A DNA stretch of 8,095 bases from Reyranella sp. GTDB taxonomy: Bacteria > Pseudomonadota > Alphaproteobacteria > Reyranellales > Reyranellaceae. The translations under genes and the position numbers were made by a program. Shown piece after piece: positions 1 to 6,350 of this stretch (positions are counted from its first letter, which is position 1; each line of letters opens with the position of its first letter). The notes under the pieces are model-generated. The model was not told where the DNA came from. It did not search any database and worked only from the letters and a program-made list of their open reading frames with translations. The DNA is taken from positions 1 through 8,095 of the forward strand of contig JAUXST010000456.1 of NCBI GenBank assembly GCA_030679805.1, written 5' to 3'.

Positions 1-797
1 TCGCGCAGGCGCGCGGCATGGCGATGGCCGGGGTCGGACCACAGTTCGAAGCCGGCGGCGGCCGAGTCGCGCACGACCTTCAGACGGTGCTCCGGCACGC
101 CGACCAGGATTTCGAGTTCGTCGGTGCGTGCCAACCGGACGACGCCCTGTCCCTGGGACATGACCTGGCCGACCTCGGCTTGGACGGCGGTGACGACACC
201 TGCGGTGTCGGCGCGCAATTCGGTGTAGGCGAGATTGTTCTCGGCCGACGAGAGTTGGCTGCGCGCCTGGTCGACGCGCGCGAGCGCGGTGGCCGCCAGC
301 GACTGGCGCTGCTCGAGGGTTTGCGGCGTGAAGGCAGCACCTCCGCGGAGTGCCTGGTAGCGCTCGTGGTCGGCCTTGGCGCGGATATGGTCGGCTTCGG
401 CGGAGGCCAGCGCTGCCCGCGCGTTGTCGACGGCGAGGCGGTAGTCGGCGGGATCGAGCTGGGCGATCAGGTCACCCGGCTTGACGACGGTGCCGACATC
501 GACCGAGCGCTGGACGACCTTGCCGGAGACACGGAATCCCAGGGTAGTTTCGATGCGGGGAACGACGGTGCCGGCGAGGACGAGCGACTGGGCCTGACGG
601 CCATAGGTGATTTCGAGGACGCGTGCGGGGCGCACGGCCGGTTCGTTGGGGGAGACGCGCGAGGCATTCGCCGTCAACGACAGTGCGGCAAAACCCGCTG
701 CGCCGGCCACCGCAGTGCCGGCTGCGAGCAGCACGAACTTGAGTGGAATCTTTGGGAAAGTGACCTTCCGGTGCAACCAATCGAGCGGGAGACGCAT
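1..797 (-). CDS. RND-type efflux periplasmic adaptor (membrane fusion protein), 3' end cut by window edge
   Basis: Periplasmic adaptor that would link an inner-membrane RND pump to an outer-membrane channel. The reading frame is open from the ATG at 797 to the left edge, giving 265 residues. A hydrophobic N-terminal segment at about residues 17-43 (FVLLAAGTAVAGAAGFAALS) is an anchor or signal sequence. No lipobox Cys follows it, so it is probably not a lipoprotein. A first half-lipoyl domain lies at about 72-113 (VSGKVVQRSVDVGTVVKPGD), an alpha-helical hairpin rich in Ala, Gln and Glu at 118-187, and the second lipoyl half at about 190-225 (YTELRADTAGVVTAV). The beta-barrel begins near 228. 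AAGGAAGG lies about 6-7 bases upstream of the ATG. The missing C-terminus would carry the rest of the beta-barrel and the membrane-proximal domain. The pump gene is presumably downstream, outside the window. Substrate unknown; the divergent TetR gene is its likely regulator. Confidence 0.92.
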   Translation of the reverse strand, partial: MRLPLDWLHRKVTFPKIPLKFVLLAAGTAVAGAAGFAALSLTANASRVSPNEPAVRPARVLEITYGRQAQSLVLAGTVVPRIETTLGFRVSGKVVQRSVDVGTVVKPGDLIAQLDPADYRLAVDNARAALASAEADHIRAKADHERYQALRGGAAFTPQTLEQRQSLAATALARVDQARSQLSSAENNLAYTELRADTAGVVTAVQAEVGQVMSQGQGVVRLARTDELEILVGVPEHRLKVVRDSAAAGFELWSDPGHRHAARLR

Positions 798-847
798 GGC
801 GGGCCTTCCTTCCGAGGTTTACAATGTTCAGTAGGGAGAACTGACCA

Positions 848-888
848 TTGATAACTTATCGTTGATAACTTATCTACGTTAAGTTAAG
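848..888. promoter_or_regulatory. Probable TetR operator and divergent promoter region
   Basis: The 113-bp gap between the efflux adaptor and the TetR gene is AT-rich compared with its surroundings. It holds a 13-bp direct repeat, TTGATAACTTATC, at 848-860 and 862-874. Each copy contains an 11-bp palindrome, GATAA-C-TTATC (850-860 and 864-874), perfect except for its central base. The two copies plus their GTT spacer form a 25-bp composite symmetric element. A degenerate third arm follows: AACTTA (867-872) and TAAGTT (880-885) are inverted repeats 7 bp apart. On the minus strand, TTGACT (complement of 889-894) could be a -35 box for the adaptor gene, putting the repeats in its spacer and -10 region. 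This arrangement fits TetR binding that represses both genes. Binding and exact promoter positions are inferred. Confidence 0.55.
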
Positions 889-910
889 AGTCAAGAGCAG
901 GGAGTTAAAA

Positions 911-1567
911 TTGGCAGCCCTATCAACAGCCGTTGCGTCCGGCCGCAAAAAGCGCGGTGAGGGCCATACGCGCCGGGAGGAGATCCTCCAGGCGGCCAAG
1001 GAGCTGTTCCTGGAGGAGGGCTACGACGCCACCACGATCCGCCGGATCGCCGACCGGGTGGGCGTGTCGGCGCCCGCGCTCTACCTCTACTTCCACGACA
1101 AGGAAGCGATGATGCTGGCGCTCTGCGACCAGACCTTCGGTCGCCTGATCGAGCGCATCACCGACATCGAGAAGACCGTCAGCGATCCCCTGCAACGCGT
1201 GTGTCTTTTCGGTGACGCCTATGCGCGCTTCGGTCTGGAACACCCCGACGAGTACCGGCTGGTCTTCATCGGCAACAATATTCCTGAATCGGTTCGCAAG
1301 GTCGGCCACCGCATGCCCATCGACGATCCAACCCGTCCTGGCGTGGGCGGCGCGCTCGTATTCAGCCGCCTGGTGGCCATGCTGTCCCAACTCGAGGCAT
1401 CGGGCGTCAAATTGAACTACCCGCCCGATACCTGCGCCGAACTATGCTGGATGGGCATCCACGGCGTCGTTGCCGCCATGATCATGAAGCCTGAATTTCC
1501 CTGGTCGAATCGCGAGATGCTCATCAAGGGCATGCAGGACATCGTGATCAAGGGCATCCTGCGCTAG
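911..1567 (+). CDS. TetR/AcrR-family transcriptional regulator with WHG-type C-terminal domain
   Basis: A 218-residue cytoplasmic DNA-binding repressor. Residues 19-66 form the TetR N-terminal domain, with helix-turn-helix at about 41-62 (TTIRRIADRVGVSAPALYLY, then FHDKE). The C-terminal ligand domain contains HPDEYRLVF (111-119) and WMGIHGVVA (180-188), which resembles the WHG signature of one TetR C-terminal family. The start is TTG at 911: AGGGAG at 899-904 sits 6 bases upstream, and the next in-frame ATG falls after the helix-turn-helix, so it cannot be the start. Divergent transcription from an RND adaptor gene across a palindromic operator is the usual layout of an AcrR-like local repressor that also represses itself. 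The inducer is unknown. Its TAG stop overlaps the stop codon of the convergent dioxygenase gene by 4 bp. Confidence 0.95.
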   Translation: MAALSTAVASGRKKRGEGHTRREEILQAAKELFLEEGYDATTIRRIADRVGVSAPALYLYFHDKEAMMLALCDQTFGRLIERITDIEKTVSDPLQRVCLFGDAYARFGLEHPDEYRLVFIGNNIPESVRKVGHRMPIDDPTRPGVGGALVFSRLVAMLSQLEASGVKLNYPPDTCAELCWMGIHGVVAAMIMKPEFPWSNREMLIKGMQDIVIKGILR

Positions 1568-2367
1568 CGCTTGGGCCAGACCCGCGGAAAGAGTTCGCAC
1601 GTCATCGCGGCGCCCGCGCCGAGGTCGGGCTTATGGGGAAACTGGAAAGTGCCGGGGCGCGGATCGTAGCGCACGTCGTCACCCGTGTAGCGCAGCGACA
1701 GGCCGCGCCGGCGCGCACCGGGCGTATCGTTGCCGGGGGCGCCGTGGACGATCATGGCGTGAAACACCAGGCAGTCGCCGGGCGCCATCTGCCATGACCG
1801 GATGTCGTACCTGCCGCGGTCGGCATCGATATCGGGGATCTGCACGAGATCGCTGTCGGTGAACTTCGCCTCATGTCCCTTGCGGAACGGCGTCGGACGG
1901 TAGTTGACGCCCCAGCGATGGGAGCCGGCGATGAACTCTACGGCGCCGTTGCTGAGGTCGATATCGTCGAGCGCGATCCAGACGGAAGCGATCTGCCAGC
2001 CCTTCACCGGCCAGTAGGGCTGGTCCTGGTGCCACGGCGTCGGATGGGCTGTACCCGGTTCCTTCACGAAAAGCTGGTCGTAGAAGAAATCGACGGTGGA
2101 TGAGCCCATGAGGCGTGCCGCGATGGCGGCTGCCGGAGATTCGAGGGCGGCGGCACGAAACTCGGGATCGTGCCGCCACATGTACATGTCGCCGAAGAAC
2201 TTTCCTGCGCTGCTGCCTTCGGCGAAGTTGGTGGCGTTGGGGCCAGGCGAGGCGAGGTCGCGCTCGACCGCCGCGCGCAGGCGCTCGACCCAGCGTGCGT
2301 CGAATTGATTGCGCAGGCAGACAACGCCGTCGCGCTCGTAGACGGCGACGTCGCTTTCGGCGATCAA
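1564..2367 (-). CDS. Phytanoyl-CoA dioxygenase (PhyH) family Fe(II)/2-oxoglutarate oxygenase
   Basis: A 267-residue non-heme iron oxygenase that would couple 2-oxoglutarate decarboxylation to hydroxylation of a small organic substrate. The iron triad is readable: H113 and D115 in TPWHQDQPYW, and H208 in VFHAMIVHGAPGN. An arginine in the RRRGLSLRYTGDD segment (219-231) is the likely 2-oxoglutarate anchor. GSHRWG (148-153) is also typical of the PhyH family. The chosen start is TTG at 2367, whose sequence TTGA overlaps the TGA stop of the upstream monooxygenase gene. This suggests translational coupling, and no clear Shine-Dalgarno is visible. A longer frame to 2481 (305 residues) lies wholly inside the upstream gene and its extra residues look like out-of-frame translation. 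It is the last gene of a three-gene operon. Members of this family act on very varied substrates, so the substrate is not assignable. Confidence 0.9.
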   Translation of the reverse strand: MIAESDVAVYERDGVVCLRNQFDARWVERLRAAVERDLASPGPNATNFAEGSSAGKFFGDMYMWRHDPEFRAAALESPAAAIAARLMGSSTVDFFYDQLFVKEPGTAHPTPWHQDQPYWPVKGWQIASVWIALDDIDLSNGAVEFIAGSHRWGVNYRPTPFRKGHEAKFTDSDLVQIPDIDADRGRYDIRSWQMAPGDCLVFHAMIVHGAPGNDTPGARRRGLSLRYTGDDVRYDPRPGTFQFPHKPDLGAGAAMTCELFPRVWPKR

Positions 2368-2666
2368 GCGTTTTGCAGGACGTGGACCGCGCGATCGGCG
2401 ACGAGATCCTTGTTCTTCGCGCCGTAGGCCTTCATGTGCTCCGAGGCGCCATGGGCCTTGAGGTGATCCATGCTCTCCCACTTTTCGACCACCACGAAGG
2501 TATCGGGGCCGAACTTGGCAAACGGTCCGCCCTCGATGTCGACGGTGGCGCCATACTCAATGCAGCCTTTTTCAGCGTGCACGGCGGGTACGTTGGCCTT
2601 GAAGTTCTTGAGGATTTCGTCGCGCTTGCCGGGCTTGGCGGTGATGATGGCGATGACGTGGATCAT
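2364..2666 (-). CDS. Antibiotic biosynthesis monooxygenase (ABM/YgiN-like) domain protein
   Basis: A 100-residue single-domain protein with the ferredoxin-like ABM fold, which usually dimerises into an alpha/beta barrel. Visible family features are the opening strand IHVIAIITAKPGKRDEIL (2-19), the central GCIEYGATVDIE (34-45), TFVVVEKWESMDHLKAH (56-72) and a closing HMKAYGAKNKDLV stretch. The C-terminal strand VHVLQNA completes the domain. Some relatives are cofactor-free oxygenases acting on quinols or polyketide phenols; others are heme-degrading or of unknown function. The heme-degrading class is not supported by any obvious motif here. The ATG at 2666 is preceded by GGGAGAG about 5 bases upstream. 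It starts 19 bp after the amidohydrolase stop and overlaps the dioxygenase start, so it is the middle gene of the operon. Confidence 0.88.
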   Translation of the reverse strand: MIHVIAIITAKPGKRDEILKNFKANVPAVHAEKGCIEYGATVDIEGGPFAKFGPDTFVVVEKWESMDHLKAHGASEHMKAYGAKNKDLVADRAVHVLQNA

Positions 2667-2685
2667 TGTTCTCTCCCTAAAAGAT

Positions 2686-4371
2686 TCAAGCGGCGCGGCC
2701 ATGGCGTAGCAGGCGGCCGGGTAGCTTGTCATTCGCGCCGAACGCGTCCTTGTTGTTTTGGCGGATGAGTTCGCCATTGACGATGACGGCGTCGATACCG
2801 CTCGCCTCGGACACCAAGCGATCAGCACCGGCGGGCAGATCGTAGACGCGCTTGAGCGGGCCGGGTCCGACGGTCGCGGCGTCGAATACCACGACGTCGG
2901 CGGGACGGCCCTCGGCCAGCAGGCCGCGGTCGGTGATGCCGAACATTTCAGCCGGCCGTTGGGTGAGCTGGTGCACAGCCTCCTCGACCGTGAGCGTCTT
3001 CTTTTCGCGCACCCAATGTCCCAGCAGGTGGGTCGAGTAGCAGGCGTCGCAAAGCTGGCTGGCGTGCGCACCGGCATCGGACAGGGCGATGATGGTGTGC
3101 GGATCGGTGATCAGCTCGGCCACTTCCTTCTCGTCGAAGTTCATGACGGCCATCCGGAAGCGTGCCTGCAGATCGTTGGCGAGCGCCAGGTCGAGGGCGA
3201 GGTCCACCGGATCCTTACCGAGTTTGGTAGCTGCGGTGGCGAGCGGCATCTCCTCGAACTCGCGGGCCGACGGCGCCCAGGCGATGACCACGCGATCCCA
3301 CCAGCGCTGGAAGAGCGGCGTCACCTCGCTCCGGAGCTTTTCCCGCCACACCGGATCGGCATAGGCGCGACGGCGCGTACCAGGCGCCTTGGCGTCCTCG
3401 ACGGCGAGCTCATTCATGAACTTCATGACGTCGAAGATGAACGGCTCGGCGAAGGTGAATTCGAAGTTGAGTGGCCGGCAGCTCACCTGCGGGATGACCA
3501 TCGCGCCTGACCTGCGCTGCTCGGCGGCGAGGTCGAGCTGCTTGCGGTGTCCGCCAGGGCCGTAGAGGTGGGAGAGAAGAGCGGTCCAGGTGACGGGCAC
3601 ACCGTACTTGCGGCTGACCTCGGCCATGTGCCGAGTCGAGAACTCGCGGCCGATGGTGATCTGCATCAGGCCGCGCTTCATCTCGCCCATGACCGACACG
3701 AGCGAGTCCATCTCCTCGACGGCGGCCTGGCGGCTGGGGACCGGCTTGCCGGCATAGCCGTTGTGGCTCACCGACACGGAGGTGCCGAAGCCGATAGCGC
3801 CCGCTTCCATCGCCTCGCGCATCAATTTCTTCATCGCGCCGATTTCGTCGGCCGTGGCGGCACGCTCCGTGGAGGCCTCGCCCATAACATACATGCGCAG
3901 CGGCGTGTGGCCGAACAGGGCCGCGACATTGATCGCCGAGCCGCGCTTTTCGACGGCGTCGAGATACTGCGGAAAAGTCTCAAACGGCCAGACATCACTC
4001 AGGCCCGCCTGAAGTGCGGCGAGGCTCATGCCTTCGACTTTTTCCAGTGTCTGCAGGATCAGCCTGCGATGGATCGCCTTGGTCGGAGCGACGCCAAAGC
4101 CGCAATTGCCGATCACCGTCGTGGTGACGCCATGCCAGGGTGAGATGGTGAGCATGCGATCCCACAGGATCTGGGCGTCGTAGTGGGTGTGCACGTCGAC
4201 GAAGCCCGGCGACACGACCTTGCCCGTGGCGTCGATGGTCGTGGTCGCGGCACCGTCGGCCTTGCCCATGGCCACGACCTTGCCGTCCTTGATGCCGACG
4301 TCGCCGACGAAGCCTGCTTTGCCGGTGCCGTCGACGATGGTGCCGCCCGTGATCTTGAGGTCATAGGACAT
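2686..4371 (-). CDS. N-acyl-D-amino-acid deacylase-like amidohydrolase (D-aminoacylase family)
   Basis: A 561-residue cytoplasmic metal-dependent amidohydrolase of the D-aminoacylase type. The N-terminal beta-sandwich begins SYDLKITGGTIVDGTG. The metal-site motif VDVHTHYDAQILWD gives H61 and H63. C90 in VIGNCGFGVAP matches the bridging Cys of D-aminoacylases, and D432 in LSDAGAHAS is the catalytic Asp. H268 in LLSHLYGPGG is a candidate metal ligand. The classical SHIR-type His seems absent: the matching region reads LMQITIGREFS (235-245). This suggests a divergent subfamily, so deacylation of N-acyl-D-amino acids is plausible but unproven. The C-terminal sandwich (RPADVVVFDAATVG, then DAVIVNGELI) is intact. 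The ATG at 4371 has AAGGAAA upstream; 12 extra in-frame residues back to 4407 are poor and were not used. First gene of an operon with the ABM and PhyH genes. Confidence 0.88.
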   Translation of the reverse strand: MSYDLKITGGTIVDGTGKAGFVGDVGIKDGKVVAMGKADGAATTTIDATGKVVSPGFVDVHTHYDAQILWDRMLTISPWHGVTTTVIGNCGFGVAPTKAIHRRLILQTLEKVEGMSLAALQAGLSDVWPFETFPQYLDAVEKRGSAINVAALFGHTPLRMYVMGEASTERAATADEIGAMKKLMREAMEAGAIGFGTSVSVSHNGYAGKPVPSRQAAVEEMDSLVSVMGEMKRGLMQITIGREFSTRHMAEVSRKYGVPVTWTALLSHLYGPGGHRKQLDLAAEQRRSGAMVIPQVSCRPLNFEFTFAEPFIFDVMKFMNELAVEDAKAPGTRRRAYADPVWREKLRSEVTPLFQRWWDRVVIAWAPSAREFEEMPLATAATKLGKDPVDLALDLALANDLQARFRMAVMNFDEKEVAELITDPHTIIALSDAGAHASQLCDACYSTHLLGHWVREKKTLTVEEAVHQLTQRPAEMFGITDRGLLAEGRPADVVVFDAATVGPGPLKRVYDLPAGADRLVSEASGIDAVIVNGELIRQNNKDAFGANDKLPGRLLRHGRAA

Positions 4372-4395
4372 GGCGTTTCCTTGCTGGGCTTGCCC

Positions 4396-4411
4396 CTGAA
4401 TGCCCATTCAG
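4396..4411. promoter_or_regulatory. Inverted repeat in a divergent intergenic region, candidate operator
   Basis: CTGAAT-GCCC-ATTCAG is a perfect 6-bp inverted repeat with a 4-bp spacer. It is centred in the 72-bp gap between the amidohydrolase operon and the D-malate/tartrate dehydrogenase gene. It is followed directly by the palindrome GTATAC (4411-4416). Its position suits control of both divergent units by one regulator, but no regulator gene is adjacent. A short repeat like this could also arise by chance. Confidence 0.35.
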
Positions 4412-4443
4412 TATACGTCGTCTGGAGCAAGGAGAGGAATCAC

Positions 4444-5511
4444 ATGGCCAAGCACAAGATCGCGCTCATTCCGGGTGACGGAATCGGCAAGGAAGTTCTG
4501 CCGGAGGGCGTTCGCGTGCTGGAAGCCGCCGGACGGCGCTTCGGTTTCGAGCTCGAATTCACCGACTTCGACTGGTCCTGCGACCGTTTCGTGAAGACCG
4601 GCAAGATGATGCCGGACGATGGCATGGAGCAGCTGAAAGCCTTCGAGAGCATCTTCCTGGGTGCCGTCGGCTGGCCGGGCGTACCCGATCACGTCTCGCT
4701 CTGGGGACTGCTGATCCCGATCCGCCGCGACTTCGACGAGTATGTGAACCTGCGTCCGGTTCGGCTGTTCGAGGGCGTGCCGAGCCCGCTCGCCAACCGC
4801 AAGCCGGGCGAGATCGATTTCTGGGTCGTGCGCGAGAACACCGAGGGCGAGTACAGCCAGCTTGGCGGTCGCATGTTCCAGGGCACCGAGAACGAGATGG
4901 CCGTGCAGGAAACCGTGTTCACGCGCAGGGGCGTCGACCGCGTCATGAAGTTTGCCTTCGAGTTCGCCAGCAAGGGCAAGAAGAAGCACGTGACGTCGGC
5001 CACGAAGTCGAACGGCATCATCCATACGATGCCGTTCTGGGACGAGCGTTTCGATGCGATGAAGAAGAACTACCCCAATATCAAGGCCGACCAGTATCAC
5101 ATCGACATTTTGACGGCGCATTTCGTGCGCAATCCGGACTGGTTCGACGTCGTGGTCGGCTCCAACCTGTTCGGCGATATTCTGTCGGACCTGGGCCCGG
5201 CGCTCACTGGTTCGATCGGCGTGGCGCCGTCGGGCAACATCAACCCGGAGCGCAAGTTCCCGTCGATGTTCGAGCCGGTGCACGGCTCGGCGCCCGACAT
5301 TGCCGGCAAGTTCATCGCCAATCCGATCGGCCAGATCTGGTCGGGCGCCATGATGGTGCGGCACCTGGGCTATCCCGAGGCGGCCGAAGCCATCGAGCGG
5401 GCGATCGCCGCCTCGCTGGTGGAGGGTGGGCCGCGGACCAAGGATCTCGGCGGCAACGGCGATACCAAGACAGTGGGTGCCGCTATCGCGGAACTGGTGA
5501 AGACGGCGTAG
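4444..5511 (+). CDS. dmlA: D-malate/tartrate dehydrogenase (decarboxylating), isocitrate/isopropylmalate dehydrogenase family
   Basis: A 355-residue cytoplasmic NAD-dependent beta-decarboxylating dehydrogenase, of normal family length. It resembles E. coli DmlA and the TtuC tartrate dehydrogenases: IPGDGIGKEVLPEGVRVL at the N-terminus, GAVGWPGVPDHVSLWG (74-89), then RRDFDEYVNLRPVRLF (94-109) with the substrate arginines. Y137 (ENTEGEYS) and K188 (ATKSNG) are the likely catalytic pair. D221, D245 and D249 (NLFGDILSDLGPAL) are the metal-binding acids. HGSAPDIAG (280-288) is the NAD-binding type of loop. Family members oxidise D-malate to pyruvate and CO2 and also act on tartrate or isopropylmalate; the true substrate here is not certain, and ttuC is an equally usable name. 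The start has GGAGAGGA at 4431-4438, five bases upstream. It is divergent from the amidohydrolase operon and ends 6 bp from the convergent DUF4202 gene. Confidence 0.92.
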   Translation: MAKHKIALIPGDGIGKEVLPEGVRVLEAAGRRFGFELEFTDFDWSCDRFVKTGKMMPDDGMEQLKAFESIFLGAVGWPGVPDHVSLWGLLIPIRRDFDEYVNLRPVRLFEGVPSPLANRKPGEIDFWVVRENTEGEYSQLGGRMFQGTENEMAVQETVFTRRGVDRVMKFAFEFASKGKKKHVTSATKSNGIIHTMPFWDERFDAMKKNYPNIKADQYHIDILTAHFVRNPDWFDVVVGSNLFGDILSDLGPALTGSIGVAPSGNINPERKFPSMFEPVHGSAPDIAGKFIANPIGQIWSGAMMVRHLGYPEAAEAIERAIAASLVEGGPRTKDLGGNGDTKTVGAAIAELVKTA

Positions 5512-5517
5512 CTCGAA

Positions 5518-6117
5518 CTACTTCAAGGCAACGTCGATGAGGCGCCGTGTCGGCTCGGGCAAGCTCAGCCCGAGCGCCGCGGCATGGCCGACCGGATCCA
5601 TTTTGCGCAGCGTCTTTCGGAGGATGTCGGCGAGCTTTTCCTCATCGTAGTCTTTGTGGGCGGCCACGAACTCGTCCAGGTAATGATCGACGAAGACGAC
5701 GCCCACGACGTTCTCGAGCGCCTGGCTCTCGGGATCGCGCTTGAGCTGCTCTTTCCTGATGATTTTTACGACCTGGGCGATCTCATTTTCGGCATAGCCT
5801 TGACGGCGCATGATCGCCGAGATGAGTACCGCGTGATGATCGCGGCAGGCGGATCGCCAAGCGTTGTAGCCTTCGCGACCGAGAGGATACTTGTCCCGCG
5901 GGATCTGCCAGCGGCAGATATGCTGGGCGCGTGCGGCGATGCGCAGGGCTTCGGAAGCCTCCGGGTAGAGCAGTGACAAGGATTCGGACATCCGCTCGGA
6001 ATAGACGACTTCGCGCGGCCGGGGTGTGTCCGCCACCGTGTCCAGCCGGGGATCCTGCGCGTTGGCGGCGTCGATTTCGGCGATAGCGGCTGGGAAGCGT
6101 GGGGAAAGGGGAGTCAC
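5518..6117 (-). CDS. DUF4202 family protein of unknown function
   Basis: A 199-residue soluble, mostly helical protein with no signal peptide or membrane segment. It shows the DUF4202 pattern almost end to end: RFPAAIAEIDAANAQDP (7-23), PREVVYSERMSESL (34-47), ARAQHICRWQIPRDKYP (62-78), REGYNAWR (81-88), DHHAV (93-97), QLKRDPESQALENVVGVVFVD starting at 124, and LRKTLRKMDPVGHAAAL near the end. The repeated conserved His and acidic residues (H66, H94, H95, D144, H145) recall metal-binding helical folds such as HD domains; that is inference. The start chosen is GTG at 6117 with GAGAG a few bases upstream, which gives normal family length. A TTG at 6180 would add 21 residues that look non-coding. 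It diverges from nirB across a 307-bp regulatory region, so a role in nitrogen metabolism is possible by context only. Confidence 0.88.
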   Translation of the reverse strand: MTPLSPRFPAAIAEIDAANAQDPRLDTVADTPRPREVVYSERMSESLSLLYPEASEALRIAARAQHICRWQIPRDKYPLGREGYNAWRSACRDHHAVLISAIMRRQGYAENEIAQVVKIIRKEQLKRDPESQALENVVGVVFVDHYLDEFVAAHKDYDEEKLADILRKTLRKMDPVGHAAALGLSLPEPTRRLIDVALK

Positions 6118-6164
6118 TAGACTCTCATAGGATCGTCTCGTGGCGACGCAAAGAGGCAATCGAC

Positions 6165-6219
6165 GGCAGAGCGTGCCCAATTAGTAACCAAGCTGATCGA
6201 AGGCAATTCCCGAGTTGCC
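6165..6219. promoter_or_regulatory. Candidate activator-binding sites upstream of the nirB sigma-54 promoter
   Basis: Two GC-flanked inverted repeats lie upstream of the -24/-12 promoter: GGCA-N5-TGCC at 6165-6177, and GGCAA-N8-TTGCC at 6202-6219. The second is centred about 79 bp upstream of the expected nirB transcription start, within the range where NtrC-type enhancer-binding proteins sit. Neither matches the classical NtrC consensus (TGCACC-N5-GGTGCA) well; the second has GC-N12-GC rather than GC-N11-GC. Assignment to NtrC or another activator is therefore tentative. The sites also lie just upstream of the DUF4202 gene and could serve it. Confidence 0.3.
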
Positions 6220-6261
6220 AGGGCCGAGCCCCTGATATCGACGGTTCTTGGGTTTCTCGAC

Positions 6262-6278
6262 TTGGCACGGTTCATGCT
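6262..6278 (+). promoter_or_regulatory. Sigma-54 (RpoN) -24/-12 promoter of nirB
   Basis: TTGGCACG-GTTC-ATGCT matches the sigma-54 consensus TTGGCACG-N4-TTGCW at all but one core position. The invariant GG (6264-6265) and GC (6276-6277) are separated by exactly 10 bases. Transcription would start near 6288-6290, about 136 bases before the nirB ATG, which places the whole hairpin leader in the transcript. Sigma-54 with NtrC commonly drives assimilatory nitrate/nitrite reductase operons under nitrogen limitation. The motif is seen directly; its use is inferred. Confidence 0.65.
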
Positions 6279-6311
6279 TCGTACTCGGTGAGGCAATGAA
6301 GTCTCGTTAAT

Positions 6312-6350
6312 GGGCGTCCAATGGCGGGCGCCCCAGGCAAAGCTGCCAAC
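6312..6350 (+). promoter_or_regulatory. Two-hairpin ANTAR-type antitermination element in the nirB leader
   Basis: Hairpin P1 pairs 6312-6319 (GGGCGTCC) with 6326-6333 (GGGCGCCC). It has eight pairs, one of them a G-U, around the hexaloop AATGGC. Hairpin P2 pairs 6336-6338 (GGC) with 6345-6347 (GCC) around the hexaloop AAAGCT. Both hexaloops have A at position 1 and G at position 4, the signature recognised by ANTAR-domain antiterminators such as NasR, NasT, AmiR and EutV. The loop and 3' arm of P2 (6339-6347) are also the 5' arm of the following terminator, so the two structures exclude each other, as in known ANTAR leaders. P2 has only three canonical pairs before an A-A mismatch, which is the weakest part of the assignment. 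No ANTAR protein gene is in the window. Confidence 0.55.

Noticed and set aside
18..851. Long plus-strand frame (277 residues) across the efflux adaptor region
   Set aside because: It is antisense to the adaptor, which shows clear lipoyl and hairpin features and a good ribosome binding site. The plus-strand translation is a composition-driven shadow.
2368..2481. N-terminal extension of the PhyH protein to 305 residues
   Set aside because: The extension lies inside the ABM coding region in another frame and is Arg/Gly-rich without family similarity. The TTG at 2367 gives a normal-length protein.
4183..4443. N-terminal extension of the dehydrogenase by 87 residues
   Set aside because: It overlaps the divergent amidohydrolase gene. 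The ATG at 4444 has a strong GGAGAGGA and begins the family's standard N-terminus.
4408..5364. Minus-strand frame (318 residues) opposite the dehydrogenase
   Set aside because: It is the antisense shadow of a full, well-conserved dehydrogenase.
6165..6180. Sigma-54-like sequence on the minus strand (TTGGGCACG followed by CTCTGCC) upstream of DUF4202
   Set aside because: The GG-to-GC spacing is 8 or 9 bases, not the strictly required 10.
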